NCBI GenBank assembly: GCA_020226215.1
Contig: CM035227.1
Span: 102,903,732 to 102,967,731 of the forward strand
Direction of reading: 5' to 3'
Origin: Sindora glabra
Taxonomy: Eukaryota; Streptophyta; Magnoliopsida; Fabales; Fabaceae
Length of the DNA: 64,000 nt
A model generated the notes under the pieces. That model saw only the letters and a program-made list of their open reading frames with translations, searched no databases and had not been told where the DNA came from. Each line of letters starts with the position of its first letter. The first letter of the stretch is position 1. Positions 1 through 10,492 of the stretch are shown one piece after another. The position numbers were made by a program, and so were the translations under genes.

Positions 1-1095
1 TGTAGGAAAACTTTTGCTATTGCTTGGAGGGAACCGAATGGGTTCTTGGTAATGGAAAATCAGTAAAAATGTGGGATGATGTGTGGGTGGGTAATTGGTG
101 TTAAGGGATCAAATTACAATTGACCCCATCATTACTAGAATGCGTTTGTGGCTGGTTTTGGCAACATGGAAACAAGTGGGAATTGGAACTTCATTAATAA
201 TGCCCTTCCTAGTGACTATAATCTCCAATTACAGCATTATCTTCCACTAGACTATCATTTTGGGGAAGACACCGAGTTTTGTTAGTGAAGTAAGGATGGG
301 CGATTTTCTATTAAAAGTGCGTATAAAACCATTGCGCAATCTAGTTTGGAAGTTGTTGATAGTATTTGGAAGTCTACATGGAATTGGGATGGTCCAAAAA
401 AAATTTATTCTTCATATGGAGCCTATACAATAGTGGATTACTAACAAATGGAGAAAGGGGTAGGTGCCATATTGGTAATCCAAACTGTAATAGATGTCGG
501 GTGGTACCAGAAGATGTTCTCCATGCTTTAAGAGATTGCCCGGTTTCCAAATCAATTTAGTTGCATATGGTTAAGGGCCAACATCTAGTGTCCTTCTTTG
601 CTGTATACTTAAAGGAATGGATTCGTTTGAATTTAATGTAAGTTTATAAATGATGATAATTGGCCAGTTAAGTGGGGTGTTGTTGTGTGGAAACTTTGGC
701 ATTGGAGGAACCAATCAATTTTCGATATGAAACATTATTCAACATGCGCAGTCGATTGCGCAGAATAATCAATTAATGCAAATGGCGGGTGAGAAACAGG
801 AGTATACCACTGTTAACATTGGGTGGAAATCTCCGAATGATGACTGGGTTAAAATTAATTCAGATGGTAAAATTAACATGCAAATACAGGATGCTGGATG
901 CAGTGGAATCATACATAATTTTAGGGGAGAAGGGACTATTGGATTCTATAAAAATCTGGAACTATGTGATGTGATATTGGCAAAAACCTAGGGTGCCTTC
1001 GAGGGATTACTTTGGCATGTAATATGGGTTTCAAGGCTGTTGGGCTCAAGCCTGATTCGTAAGTCCCAGTGCAACTGTTTAATAGTTACAAGGTG
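1..1095 (+). pseudogene. decayed LINE (non-LTR retrotransposon) 3' part: RT tail, zf-RVT, RNase H
   Basis: Translated pieces match the C-terminal part of plant LINE-type reverse transcriptases. Around 50-105 there is a GNGKSVKMWDDVWVGNW segment, followed near 300-345 by GRFSIKSAYK. A zinc-finger-like zf-RVT stretch follows (366-560, with C-x2-C, then EDVLHALRDCP). An RNase H-like domain occupies 800-1090 (NIGWKSPNDDWVKINSDGK, then AGCSGIIHNFRGEG). In-frame stops and frameshifts lie between the blocks, so this is a dead copy. The upstream endonuclease and RT core are outside the window. The family match is from remembered motif patterns, not a search. Confidence 0.75.
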
Positions 1096-2157
1096 GAAAA
1101 CATAAAAAAAATAGTAGTGTTGAAGTGTCAACAATTAAATAAAAGGAGCTAGGCAGTTAAAATGCACTATAAGGAAAGGAATTGATATGCATGACAAACC
1201 ATAGTTCTTGATTGTGAACACGGGCCTCAAATTTTGAAAAAGCCTCTTCTTTATCTTTAAATGTTACTTCTTACTAATGTGAGTGAAATAACTAGCCCTA
1301 AGTTATTCCTTTGTAATTTCATTTTTTTTTTCTTTGCACTTCTGCCCTTTTTGGTTAAAAAATAAATTGAATAATTATTTTTAATTAATTTATTATTTAT
1401 CAGATTTTAAATTCTTAAATTTATAATGATATTTCTCAGTACTTTCTAAAGTGAAGTCAAAGTATAATCTAAATTGCACATTAAAAGGCTCAATCCAATC
1501 ATCTACCACATATCCAGTTACTAAATAAGCGGATACTTAGCATAAACAATTACATTTATTTGAAGAGAAAATTGTAGAAGAGTGGGATATGCATAAAGAA
1601 ATCAGAACACAGTGGCAAATGAAAGTCCCAGCCATAATAAATGAATCAAAGTCTTCTCATTTGAAATTTTCAGTTCACATTTTCGCTTTTTCATTCTGTA
1701 TGTATCATTTAAATACCTGATACAGTATCTATAATTTGTCTTCCTATACAATAAGAAATTTGTTTACAGCCAAAAATCGGGGCACCCAACTGTATTATTA
1801 CCCGCAACACCTAATCCTTAGCTCCACCATCAAAATAACAATTTAAACCCCAACACATCAGAGAAGGAAAATAAACAACTAGGCTGCTAAATTCTCCATT
1901 TCAAAAACGCAAAGAGAACCAGCTCACTCAAAGGACAAAAGAAGCATGGCTATTGAAAAGATGGACATATTTGTATAGAAGTTATCTAAAATCTTCTGCA
2001 CCTATCAAAGAACTAGACCTGGACACAAGTTACAAGGCACTGTCCTGCAATCTGATGAAGATCAACATCCCAAAATCGAATCATAATCAGCAAGGAACGT
2101 CTAATTTCTGCTGATGCAGCCTTGTCTAAGCAATGCTTCATGCACTACCTCTCCAAA
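1096..2157. other. spacer, including probable DREB2 3'UTR
   Basis: No coding region is seen. The part next to the DREB2 stop (about 1750-2157) is less AT-rich and is likely the 3'UTR of that minus-strand gene. I could not fix a poly(A) signal: there is only an AATAAT-like variant near 1790 and an AAATAAA further away near 1553 on the minus strand. The remainder shows nothing recognisable. Confidence 0.4.
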
Positions 2158-3447
2158 TCACAGACCAGATAACCCAAAGTTAAGATATTGCTGCTCCCCG
2201 CCTGTTCCTTTCTTATCTTCTAGTTCTTCTGTTTTCAGGAAATCAAAACCATAATCAAAGGTTGGAGTTTGTTCCATATGATACAGACTTCCAAGCAGCT
2301 TGGCATCAGGATTTTCCAATTGATAGGACAAGTTTGATGGTGTCTCACTTTGACCGTTACCTTTTACATCCATGTGACCAAAACTGAAATCTTGCATCAT
2401 CCCAGAGTCATCACCTGGATTGCTACCAATTGCTCCCAATAATTCATCCACGTTAAACATCTCATCCAGAGAAAAATTTTGTAGTAAGTCTGTATCAAAA
2501 TTCTGCAGATATTCACCGTCGAAATCAGGACCATTAAGCCAAGCAAAATCAATTGCATCTTTATTTTCATCGTTGGCAACATTTTCAGGATAATTTACTT
2601 GTCCTGCTTCTTGGTTTTGCCTGCCTTCAATAAGATCAGCAGTCTCATCCTTCGGCTCGGGCTTCACTTTGCTAACAGGAGAGACAGCTTCACCAGCTTG
2701 GTTATGAGCACTGTCTGTATCAATAGTATTGATAACTTTGCTAACAGGAGAGTCAGCTTCACCAGCTTGATCAGGAGCATTGCCTACATTAAAAGTATTG
2801 ATAACTCTACTAATGGGAGTGGTAGCTCCATCAGCTTGACGATACATATCGTCTCTATGTATGGGATTGAACAGTTGCGGCTCCACCTTGACATCCTCAG
2901 CTGAAAAGACCTCAGAATGGTTTGACACGGTAGTTGTCTCAGACCCAGCAGGAGATGCCCCTGAAGAAGCTGAAAAAGTTGCAGCCGAGGAAGAATCCCT
3001 GAATGGCTCTTTGCAAGAACTATAATCTGAAATCTGAGGAAAGTTCAGACGGGCATAAGGACCATACATGGCTCTCGCAGCTTCATCATATGCAAGAGCA
3101 GCTTCACGGGCAGTAGCAAAAGTACCCAACCACAGCCTACTTCCTCTATGTGGCTCCCTAATTTCAGCTACCCATTTCCCCCACGTCCTCTGCCTAACAC
3201 CTCTGTAGTTACAGTTGGAGTTCTCAGGTCCTCCTTTACCTTTCATACACCCTTTCTTCGAACCCTTGGCTGGGGCTCTACGTCTTGGTTTATTCTCGTC
3301 TTTGAAAGAGTCAAGACTCTCATTATACTCTTTCCACTTTGCAAGAGTCTCAGCCACATTTTTGGTCCTACTTCGACTTTTCCTCTTCCGGCCGGAAGAA
3401 TCCAAGTGGAGAGGTGTGATATTAGAACCTTGATGATATGCTCCCAT
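2158..3447 (-). CDS. DREB2A-like: DREB2-type AP2/ERF transcription factor (DREB2A-like)
   Basis: Predicted 429-aa nuclear activator that would bind DRE/CRT elements (A/GCCGAC) in drought-, salt- and heat-responsive promoters. An uninterrupted reading frame starts at MGAY. A basic nuclear localisation stretch RKRKSRSR lies at residues 20-27. The A2-subgroup signature CMKGKGGPENSNCNYRGVRQ leads into a single AP2 domain at about 80-138, with Val93 and Glu98 (AP2 positions 14 and 19) as in DREB factors. Residues 152-190 are Ser/Thr-rich and end in VKVEP, resembling the negative regulatory region and SUMO site of Arabidopsis DREB2A. An acidic C-terminal half contains FNVDELL (331-337), which resembles the RCD1-interacting RIM motif, and the protein ends in YLNFGLSGL. 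Residues 211-260 hold a tandem 23-aa repeat. The CDS has no intron, as usual for the family. Assignment to DREB2 is strong; orthology to DREB2A in particular is likely but unproven. Confidence 0.95.
   Translation of the reverse strand: MGAYHQGSNITPLHLDSSGRKRKSRSRTKNVAETLAKWKEYNESLDSFKDENKPRRRAPAKGSKKGCMKGKGGPENSNCNYRGVRQRTWGKWVAEIREPHRGSRLWLGTFATAREAALAYDEAARAMYGPYARLNFPQISDYSSCKEPFRDSSSAATFSASSGASPAGSETTTVSNHSEVFSAEDVKVEPQLFNPIHRDDMYRQADGATTPISRVINTFNVGNAPDQAGEADSPVSKVINTIDTDSAHNQAGEAVSPVSKVKPEPKDETADLIEGRQNQEAGQVNYPENVANDENKDAIDFAWLNGPDFDGEYLQNFDTDLLQNFSLDEMFNVDELLGAIGSNPGDDSGMMQDFSFGHMDVKGNGQSETPSNLSYQLENPDAKLLGSLYHMEQTPTFDYGFDFLKTEELEDKKGTGGEQQYLNFGLSGL
2664..2870 (-). repeat. 69-bp in-frame tandem repeat within DREB2 CDS
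   Basis: A 69-nt unit occurs about 2.5-3 times, with the shared phrase near 2667, 2736 and 2805. It encodes 23-aa units beginning P(I/V)S(R/K)VINT and including (D/N)QAGEA. The units have diverged at several codons but stay in frame. They lie between the Ser/Thr-rich segment and the acidic activation region. Confidence 0.85.
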
Positions 3448-4335
3448 GGCTGTAATTTGTTACACACAGTTAAATAGCAATAGTGCAGCAAACAGCTTCT
3501 GTCTTTCCACCCCCAATAAACAGATCGGAGTATTTCTTAGTACTAGACTTTCACAGTCTGCAAAAGCATAAGCAGAAATGTTAAAGAACACAGACAACGT
3601 ACATGCTACAAAAATCCAGCACAGAAAAATTTAATTCCCCAGAAATCAGAGAGAATACTCCAAACAGCAATTTACAAATCCTTATCAGGAGGCAGGACAA
3701 AAATTTCCATGGTCCACCAGAGTGGAGAAATTGGTTTCCTCCTCCTTTCATGTTATTAAAATTAAAAAAAAGGGGGGGGGGGGGGAGAGCAGAAAAAGAC
3801 AAGAGACAATGCTTCGCAAGAAAGAAATCATCCAATGAAAAAAAAAAAAAGGAAAAAACTATCCTAAAAAATCTACCACTCAAGAAAACCAAGAAACCTC
3901 AAATTATTGTTGAAATGTTTTAAATCCCAAAAAAGGAAAAAAATCCAGAGAATCTCAAATAAATATAAAGAGAGGATTTCATCTATTGCCAATACGTTTG
4001 AGCCGAAAATTCTTCTCATAATCGTTACTACTAGTGCTCCTCGATCCCGCTGGATGAATTTTCTAATGAATTGAAAGAATGAATCTAAAAGAAAGAATGC
4101 GCCAAATAAAGAAAAAAAAAAAGAAATGTAAAATAAACAAATATGGATGAACTGAACCAACCTCTCAGTCAGATTTCACTTGGGCCGATCGATGGAATCT
4201 CCGATTTGCAGACAAATCTAGGGTTTTGAGTTCTCTTCACTACTTGTTTGCTTGAGATATTTTTCTTGATGCGAAAATGGCTGGACAATAAAGGATGTTC
4301 TCCCTATTTCTGGTTCAGCTTATTGGCGATTTCGG
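3448..4335 (-). other. DREB2 5'UTR with a 712-bp intron
   Basis: On the minus strand an acceptor (AATTACAG) sits two bases before the start codon, and a GAGAG|GTTGGTTC donor lies at 4162/4161. This gives a 5'UTR intron of 3450-4161 and a leader exon of 4162 to about 4335. No ATG is seen in the leader exon. Arabidopsis DREB2A also has a 5'UTR intron, which supports the model. The donor is not the strong GTAAG type. The intron holds a 14-G run (3772-3785 on the plus strand) next to an 8-A run. RNA reads would settle the borders. Confidence 0.5.
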
Positions 4336-4362
4336 GAAATAATTCCGCTGAATCTTGAACTG

Positions 4363-4370
4363 TATTTATA
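4363..4370 (-). promoter_or_regulatory. TATA box of DREB2
   Basis: TATAAATA on the minus strand, placed to give transcription start near 4335 and the leader exon proposed for this gene. Confidence 0.7.
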
Positions 4371-4425
4371 GCCTTCTCTAGATATTTCTGATATTTTTAT
4401 CTTTTATTGCTTTAAGATAATGGAT

Positions 4426-4503
4426 GACGTGGCCATTTCTTAATCGCATTATGATGCTGCGGACTCCCGAGCCTGTGCCACGTGTCACCGGAAGCTTCCC
4501 GAA
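4426..4503 (-). promoter_or_regulatory. stress-type promoter module: two ACGT elements and a perfect heat shock element
   Basis: Upstream of the TATA box lie GACGTGGC (4426-4433, ABRE-like), CCACGTGTC (4478-4486, G-box/ABRE-like) and GAAGCTTCCCGAA (4491-4503). The last has three alternating GAA/TTC units with exact two-base spacing, that is, a perfect heat shock element. It sits about 120 bp from the TATA box. ACGT elements fit ABA/bZIP input and the HSE fits Hsf input, both known for DREB2A-class genes. Factor binding here is inferred. Confidence 0.7.
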
Positions 4504-4747
4504 CCACAGGTGCAACGCGGCTTTCTTTCCACTAGTGAAGTCTCTCTTTTCTCCATCCGTTTTGCGTATATTCTCAATCATGCCACTGCGCATCAAACAT
4601 CCGAAATACGTAGATGCTTTTTCCATTTTGGGAAATGATCCTTGAAGTAATCATTGGGCCTGTGCTGATGAAAACGTGGGCTTTGAGCCCAATAACGTTT
4701 GAATTAAAAATGATTTCCAATGGCCTAATGCCACGTAGATGGTGGTA

Positions 4748-4762
4748 TGCGCACAGTGCGCA
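4748..4762. repeat. 15-bp GC-rich palindrome in DREB2 upstream region
   Basis: TGCGCACAGTGCGCA: seven-base perfect arms around one central base, in otherwise AT-rich DNA about 400 bp upstream of the DREB2 TATA box. Function unknown. Confidence 0.6.
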
Positions 4763-6514
4763 GATGTCGCCAGAGGAAACCCGAAACCTAGTCTGATCAT
4801 TATAGGATAAAATCTCGTGCCAAAATAAAACAAGAGCCAAAATAGACGTAAAGAATAAATTAATGTAAAAAGAGTAATATTACTTCCAAGCTCTCTGTCA
4901 TTCTTTTTTTACTAAAAAAAAAAATAATTTATCCTTTTTTTTACGGGTTCAACAAATATTTTTTGCTTATATAAAAGAGGAAATTAAGAAAGCAAAGTAT
5001 AAATAACTTTATTCTAAAAATGAATTATAACTAATTTTTTCTCTTAATTTATATAGAAAAAATTTAACATAAAAAAATTATCTCTGATAGATTACAATTG
5101 AAAATTGGGTCAAAGCAACCAACCCATTACAACTTTTGGAGAAATTAGAAGAAGAATTGTAATTTCTCTTTTATCAATACATAAAAAAAACTCATAAGAA
5201 AATCACTAATTAATTACAGTTGAAAATCAAGTCAAATTCAATGACTCATAACAAAAGTAAAGAGGTTTCACAATATCTACTTAAATATAATATTTATAGC
5301 AAAATCATACAAATTTTAATTATGATGTAAAGGATTGGAATGTGTTAAATAATGAAAGATGTACTTGACTTTTCTTGTAATAATAGATCTATATTCATTT
5401 TAATAAATGTTAGTCAATTTTTTTCCAATCTAATAAATAGGAAAACGTAAAAGGGTGTAAACTAAATTTTAAAATTTGTTTCTATTTTATATCTCTCTTC
5501 CTATTGTGTAAGGATAGGAGTTCAACCATTGCATATTTTATATCTCTCTTTATAACAAGTAAAAACATTACTTAATTTGTGATATAATCTCACTTTTCAG
5601 GGGTGCTAATGAAGAAATAATTTTTCTTATTTTATGAGCACAAAATTATAAAATGCGGACCTAACACTCTTCAACAGGGAAACTCAATCGTAAGGATGTA
5701 AAATAAATTGCCATTCACGGATCGAATCGGTTTAATCTGCAAATTTAATTGAATCAAAATATTTAAAAATTATTTAATTATAAATTTATATAAATTAATT
5801 AGGCAAAAATTGAAATTTAGAATAAATTAATCCAAATTAAATTGATTTACAGATTTATAATTATAATTTATAATTTTATGAACAAAATTATAAATTCAAT
5901 TAAATTATTTAAAATTTAATTTATGTTTAATATAAATCTATATGAATTTATCGGTATGAACTGAAATTCGCATAAGCTCATTAGCTATCTCTCACAAGTT
6001 TTCCGTTATCTTATTTTTATCATTTTTAGAAAATAACATTTTGTCTTAACTTGCCCTAAAATTCGAGGAGACAAATTGCCTGACCTTCTTGAAGTTTCTG
6101 CAGCATGCCATGTAGTTCCAAACTTACAAAAATGTCTTCATAACAGACAAAACTTATAATGATTTGAATTGATCATGATTAATACATAATTTAATTATTT
6201 GAGTTTGATAAAAATTCATTATTACACAAATAAAACCGGAACATTCCCTTTTTTTTCCTTTTTAATTAGATCTTGTTCATTAGTGCGGTAAAAATAATAG
6301 TCAAGAAATATTTAATAATATTAAATAACTTAAACTTTGTATTTAATTCATTTCTATTTAATATAAAATTTTGTGTAAATATTATATAAAATTATATACA
6401 CTTTTCTTTACTTTTTATTTATTACAATCAATCTATTTCACAAATATTAAGAAAATTATTTAATGTATTTATTTTCAATGAACTTTTCAAAACTATCTTT
6501 TATGTATAAATTTT
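4763..6514. other. AT-rich spacer
   Basis: No coding region, RNA gene or clear transposon end is seen. The start may still belong to the DREB2 upstream region (another ACGT core near 4732 lies just before it). Confidence 0.5.
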
Positions 6515-6516
6515 GA

Positions 6517-6874
6517 GATAGTTGAAAATAAAAAAATAAATATAATAGAATAAATATAAGTGGGTTGATAGTATAAAATAATAAAGTATTTATTAATAAA
6601 AAAGAATAAAATTAAAAAAAATATTGTGATGCTTCATTAGAATTATAAAATAATAGATAAAAAGGGATATGATGGAATAAATGCATAAAGTTCAAGATAG
6701 TTGAAAATAAAAAAAAATATAATGGAATAAATAAAAATGGATTAGGAATATAGAATAGTGAATATTTATTAATAAAAAAGAAATATAAAATTAAAAAATA
6801 TTGTAATACTTTATTAAAATTTTAAAGCAATAGATAATTTTGTTAAAATGCAACGAATAAAAAAGAACAAAGGG
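6517..6874. repeat. 179-bp tandem duplication
   Basis: Two diverged adjacent copies. GATAGTTGAAAATAAA begins at 6517 and again at 6696, and both copies continue with a shared TATTTATTAATAAAAAAGAA stretch and an ATTGTRATRCTT stretch. Very AT-rich, no coding content. Confidence 0.75.
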
Positions 6875-6921
6875 TGTAAGTTTTTTAAAAAATATCTAAA
6901 CTTTTAAACATTTTATATTTC

Positions 6922-7392
6922 GGCTTAAGTACAATTTTGGTTCAATGAAATATAAATTATGTGATTTTAATTTCTTAGTTTAAAATGATTTATTTTGATT
7001 TTGGAAGTATTAAATTTGTGCAATTTTAGTTCCCTATTAGATTTTTGTCAATTTATGTCTATTCTTATTTAATTTGTAAATATTTACCATATTATTTTTT
7101 TAAATAAATCACTTTTTAAAATTTTTTATAGATTAATAGTTCTCAACATAATTCAATTTTGTACATGTGATTTAAAATTTAAATGAAAAATTTCTTTCAT
7201 GCTTACATGAAAATAATTTTAGGTTAATGTAGGAAAAAATTAAGTGAAAATGACTTTATGAGGTGACAAAAATTAAATAAAAAGACTAAAATTATATCAA
7301 TTTTATATTTAAAAAATTAAAATAAATTATTTTAAATTAAATAAATTAAAATTATATAATTTATTTTTAAAAATCAAAATTATATTTATGTC
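6922..7392. mobile_element. foldback MITE (about 470 bp)
   Basis: Long imperfect terminal inverted repeats. The left end (6924-6973, CTTAAGTACAATTTTGGTTC and onward) pairs with the reverse complement of 7343-7390. There is no coding content. A partial relative of the same family, the mirror-image right end with GCACTTAAGCC, lies at 29400-29622. Exact boundaries and target duplication are not resolved. Confidence 0.55.
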
Positions 7393-7617
7393 TTATATTT
7401 TTAACTCTAAATAAATTTTTGATTAGATTCAATGTCTAGGAACATTGATGTTGCATCTCAATATTTTATTTTCTTTTCTCATTTGGAAAATTTATATATT
7501 CAATCAAATTATCATCAAATCAAACCAAAGTTAAGTGATGTAAATGTAAAAATAAAATCGTTGAAGCTGTGAGTTTCATTGCGTGACAGTTTAAAATTTC
7601 TCCTATCTTTTAATTTT

Positions 7618-7690
7618 GCCACGTCATCATGGGACGCCACGTGGCAATTCAATTAACTGCCACGTTGTACAACAGCTTGAAAACACGTCA
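7618..7690. promoter_or_regulatory. cluster of four ACGT boxes without an obvious gene
   Basis: Within 73 bp lie GCCACGTCA (7618), a perfect 10-bp palindromic G-box GCCACGTGGC (7636-7645), GCCACGTT (7659-7666) and ACACGTCA (7683-7690). The surrounding 7.60-7.83 kb is clearly richer in GC than its flanks. A TATA-like GTATATAG lies near 7800. No reading frame or conserved coding sequence follows on either strand. It may be the promoter remnant of a lost gene or drive a non-coding RNA. Confidence 0.5.
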
Positions 7691-7829
7691 TGGAAGTTGG
7701 GATCTCTGTACGGTTGGCCTTTGAGAATGTGTACTATTAATTAATTAACGGTTTCGCAGGCTGCGGCAATGTGCTAGAAAGATTCTTGCCGGTTGGGCGG
7801 GTATATAGTTATGTGCCCCAAATTAATAA

Positions 7830-9820
7830 AATAGAGCAAAAGGCAAATTCGTTTTTTTAAAAGATTATATTGGTATTAAATTGACTTTAATTTTTTATAA
7901 AATTAAATTAATTTAGTTTAATTTTATTTAATTTAATACCAAATTAATTTTATTATTAAATTAATATCAAATTAATTTTAAAAAATTATATTAATATTAT
8001 ATTAGTTTTATTTTTTATTTTAATATCAATTTAATTATATTATTAGTATTTTGGTTAGTAATTTGAACTGTATTTAAATCTATTAAAATTAATTATGGAA
8101 CAATTAAGAATATAAAATATTTAGTTAAGTTGAAAAATTAATTTTTAAGTAAAAGCATTATATTTTTTATTCTTAAAGAAAATATCAAATACTAAACATG
8201 TAATATTGATACTAATTTGAAAGAAAAAATAATTGTTGAACTAAATAATGAGTGAATTCATAAAAAAAATAAAAGAAGTGCCTAATGAAAATGAGTTAGA
8301 TTTTAAATTCTTATATATAATAAATTAATTTAGAAAAAAATGAAATTCTAAGTAAGGTATTTAAAATTTTAATAGTAGCAATTAATGTTTTAAAACTGGC
8401 CCATTGATCAACTTGGTAAGGTGAACAAGTGATGTTCAAACTCTGGTTAATGTATTTTTATATTTATAAATATACATAATAAAAAATTAACTCATTACAT
8501 TATGAATTAATATTTTTAAATAATTAATAATATAATATTTTTCTAAATTTTAAATTTGTATGTTACCCCTATACAAAAATAAATATATTTTCATTGTTAA
8601 TATTTATAGTAACACGTATAATATAACTTAAATGAAGTTAAGACATATTCAAAATGATGAGATCAATTAAAATAATATAATTTATATTTATATTTAATAT
8701 AAACCTAATTAATATAATTTATTATATAATAAATTTATTTTGTTTCTTTTTTAGTCAAAATATAATAAATATATCTTCATATTAAGTAATAATACTCAAT
8801 ATATAATTTTGATGACATACATAGAATGAAATAGAGCTTGATCTAGTGATTATGATTGTACTTGCATGAGGAGAGGGATAGAGGGTCTGTCTTGTCGATA
8901 GCATGAATTATTCTTTTTACTAGAGTGCAATTTAGAGTAGAGACCTGTCTGAATCGATTCACAACTGGTTTGATGGGTTTTCAAATATTGATTGGGTTAT
9001 GATAATTCAAAATGGATGAATCGTCCTTTCGAGTTTTACCATTCACCGGATTTGAATAATTAAATCAAAGTTTAGATTGAAAATTATTAACTAAATAATA
9101 AAAAATTTCAAGATTTTCATTATTTATAAGTGAGAAATCCAAAAAACAATAATCTTTGAAGTGAGATTTGAAAAAACTTAACCAATAACTTCTAAAAATA
9201 ACTCACATAACAATAAATTGTAGAGCGTTCAATTATTTGAGGTAGTCCTTTATACCTTCTGACTGTATCGTTAAAAGCAACAGGCAGATGTTAAAATTTT
9301 TTGATACCTCCACAAGGCTTTATTGCTATTTAATCATGGTTAGGATGATAGTAAATTAATGATTCTACTTTAGGTGGAGTTTTCATTTATATTGGGTAAC
9401 AAGAATTATGAATTTTGTTTTAGATGGAAGTTTTTATTAGGGATTTTATTTTAGAATGATAATGGATTAAGAATTTTAATTTAAGTGAGATTTTCTTCTA
9501 CATTTAAATTAATGTCAAAATAAAGGTTAAGATTAATTTAATAACAGTATAATTTTTGAAGATTAATTCAATGTCAATTAATAATAATATAATAGTAGGA
9601 TCAATTTGATATTAAATTAAATAAAATTAGATTAAATTGATATCATAATAAAAATCAAGAGTAATTTGATATTAATATAATTTTTAACCATTTATTTAAT
9701 AAAATATTATTACTTTATTAATGAATAAAATAATTAATTTTTTAACATTATTTGCAATGTTTTATTCACTTAAAGTACATAATTTTTGTCCCCACTGACT
9801 TAGGGGAATTTCTCCATTAT
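7830..9820. other. AT-rich spacer
   Basis: Extremely AT-rich with simple ATTTA-type runs. No supported gene. A weak tRNA-like promoter pattern near 8405-8450 was not convincing. Confidence 0.5.
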
Positions 9821-9824
9821 GCAA

Positions 9825-10065
9825 TGCATCCATAGGAAGAAGATTACCGAAAAGAGAGCGTATTTGGTGGTTGGTTTTATCTGCTTCCAGAATGCATCAA
9901 GTGCGAAGGGGCCATATGTGCGTATGGGGTGACGCAGAGGGAACTAAGAACAGAGGATGGCTGCGCTCCCACCTCCCCACGATTGAGAGATACTTTATGT
10001 CTGTTTCGCATGGGCAGATACTTATCAACTTCTATCTTTATTCGATCTTGCTGCAGTTGTTTTAA
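9825..10065. other. GC-richer island with short open frame, unrecognised
   Basis: About 240 bp of near-balanced base composition embedded in very AT-rich DNA. A 64-codon open frame runs on the plus strand from 9871 to 10065; its product matches no family I know and has no transmembrane or signal pattern. The borders are abrupt. It may be a fragment of a lost exon or an inserted sequence. No function is proposed. Confidence 0.3.
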
Positions 10066-10430
10066 GAATTTTAAAACTTAAGATTATAAGATGAATTTTA
10101 AATTATTAAAATTATTATATTATTTTAAATTTTAAAATATTTGGAACACCATTAAAATCACTTTTTTATCGGTTGTTCTTGACCGATGTGTTACTGTTAA
10201 TCTTCTTAATTCTCAAGTGCCCTTTTTAAAACTATTTTCTCATACTTTTTTTAAAAATATTTTATAATTTTTAAGTGATTTCATCGTTTTAAATATCGAG
10301 ATGATTTAAAGATAGTATACTGATCTTGTTATTTGAAATGATAAATTTATTATTAAATTAATTTAGTAGACGCAAATTGAATTTTAAATTTTGAAAAGGA
10401 TTTATTGCTTTTTTTTCTTTCCAAATAAGG

Positions 10431-10432
<2 letters not shown>

Positions 10433-10488
<56 letters not shown>
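10433..10488. repeat. (TA)28 microsatellite
   Basis: Uninterrupted TA dinucleotide run of 56 bases. Confidence 0.98.

Positions 10489-10492
<4 letters not shown>

Noticed and set aside
2397..3491. Frames of 61-109 codons on the opposite strand or in other frames over DREB2
   Set aside because: Shadows of the real DREB2 frame.
4378..4840. Several overlapping frames of 60-95 codons on both strands upstream of DREB2
   Set aside because: They mutually overlap, have no recognisable product, and coincide with the GC-richer DREB2 promoter, which explains the open frames.
8400..8460. tRNA-like promoter pattern (TTGGTAAGGTGAACAAGTG, then GTTCAAACTCTGG)
   Set aside because: B-box is weak and no tail or target duplication was found, unlike the insert at 28908.
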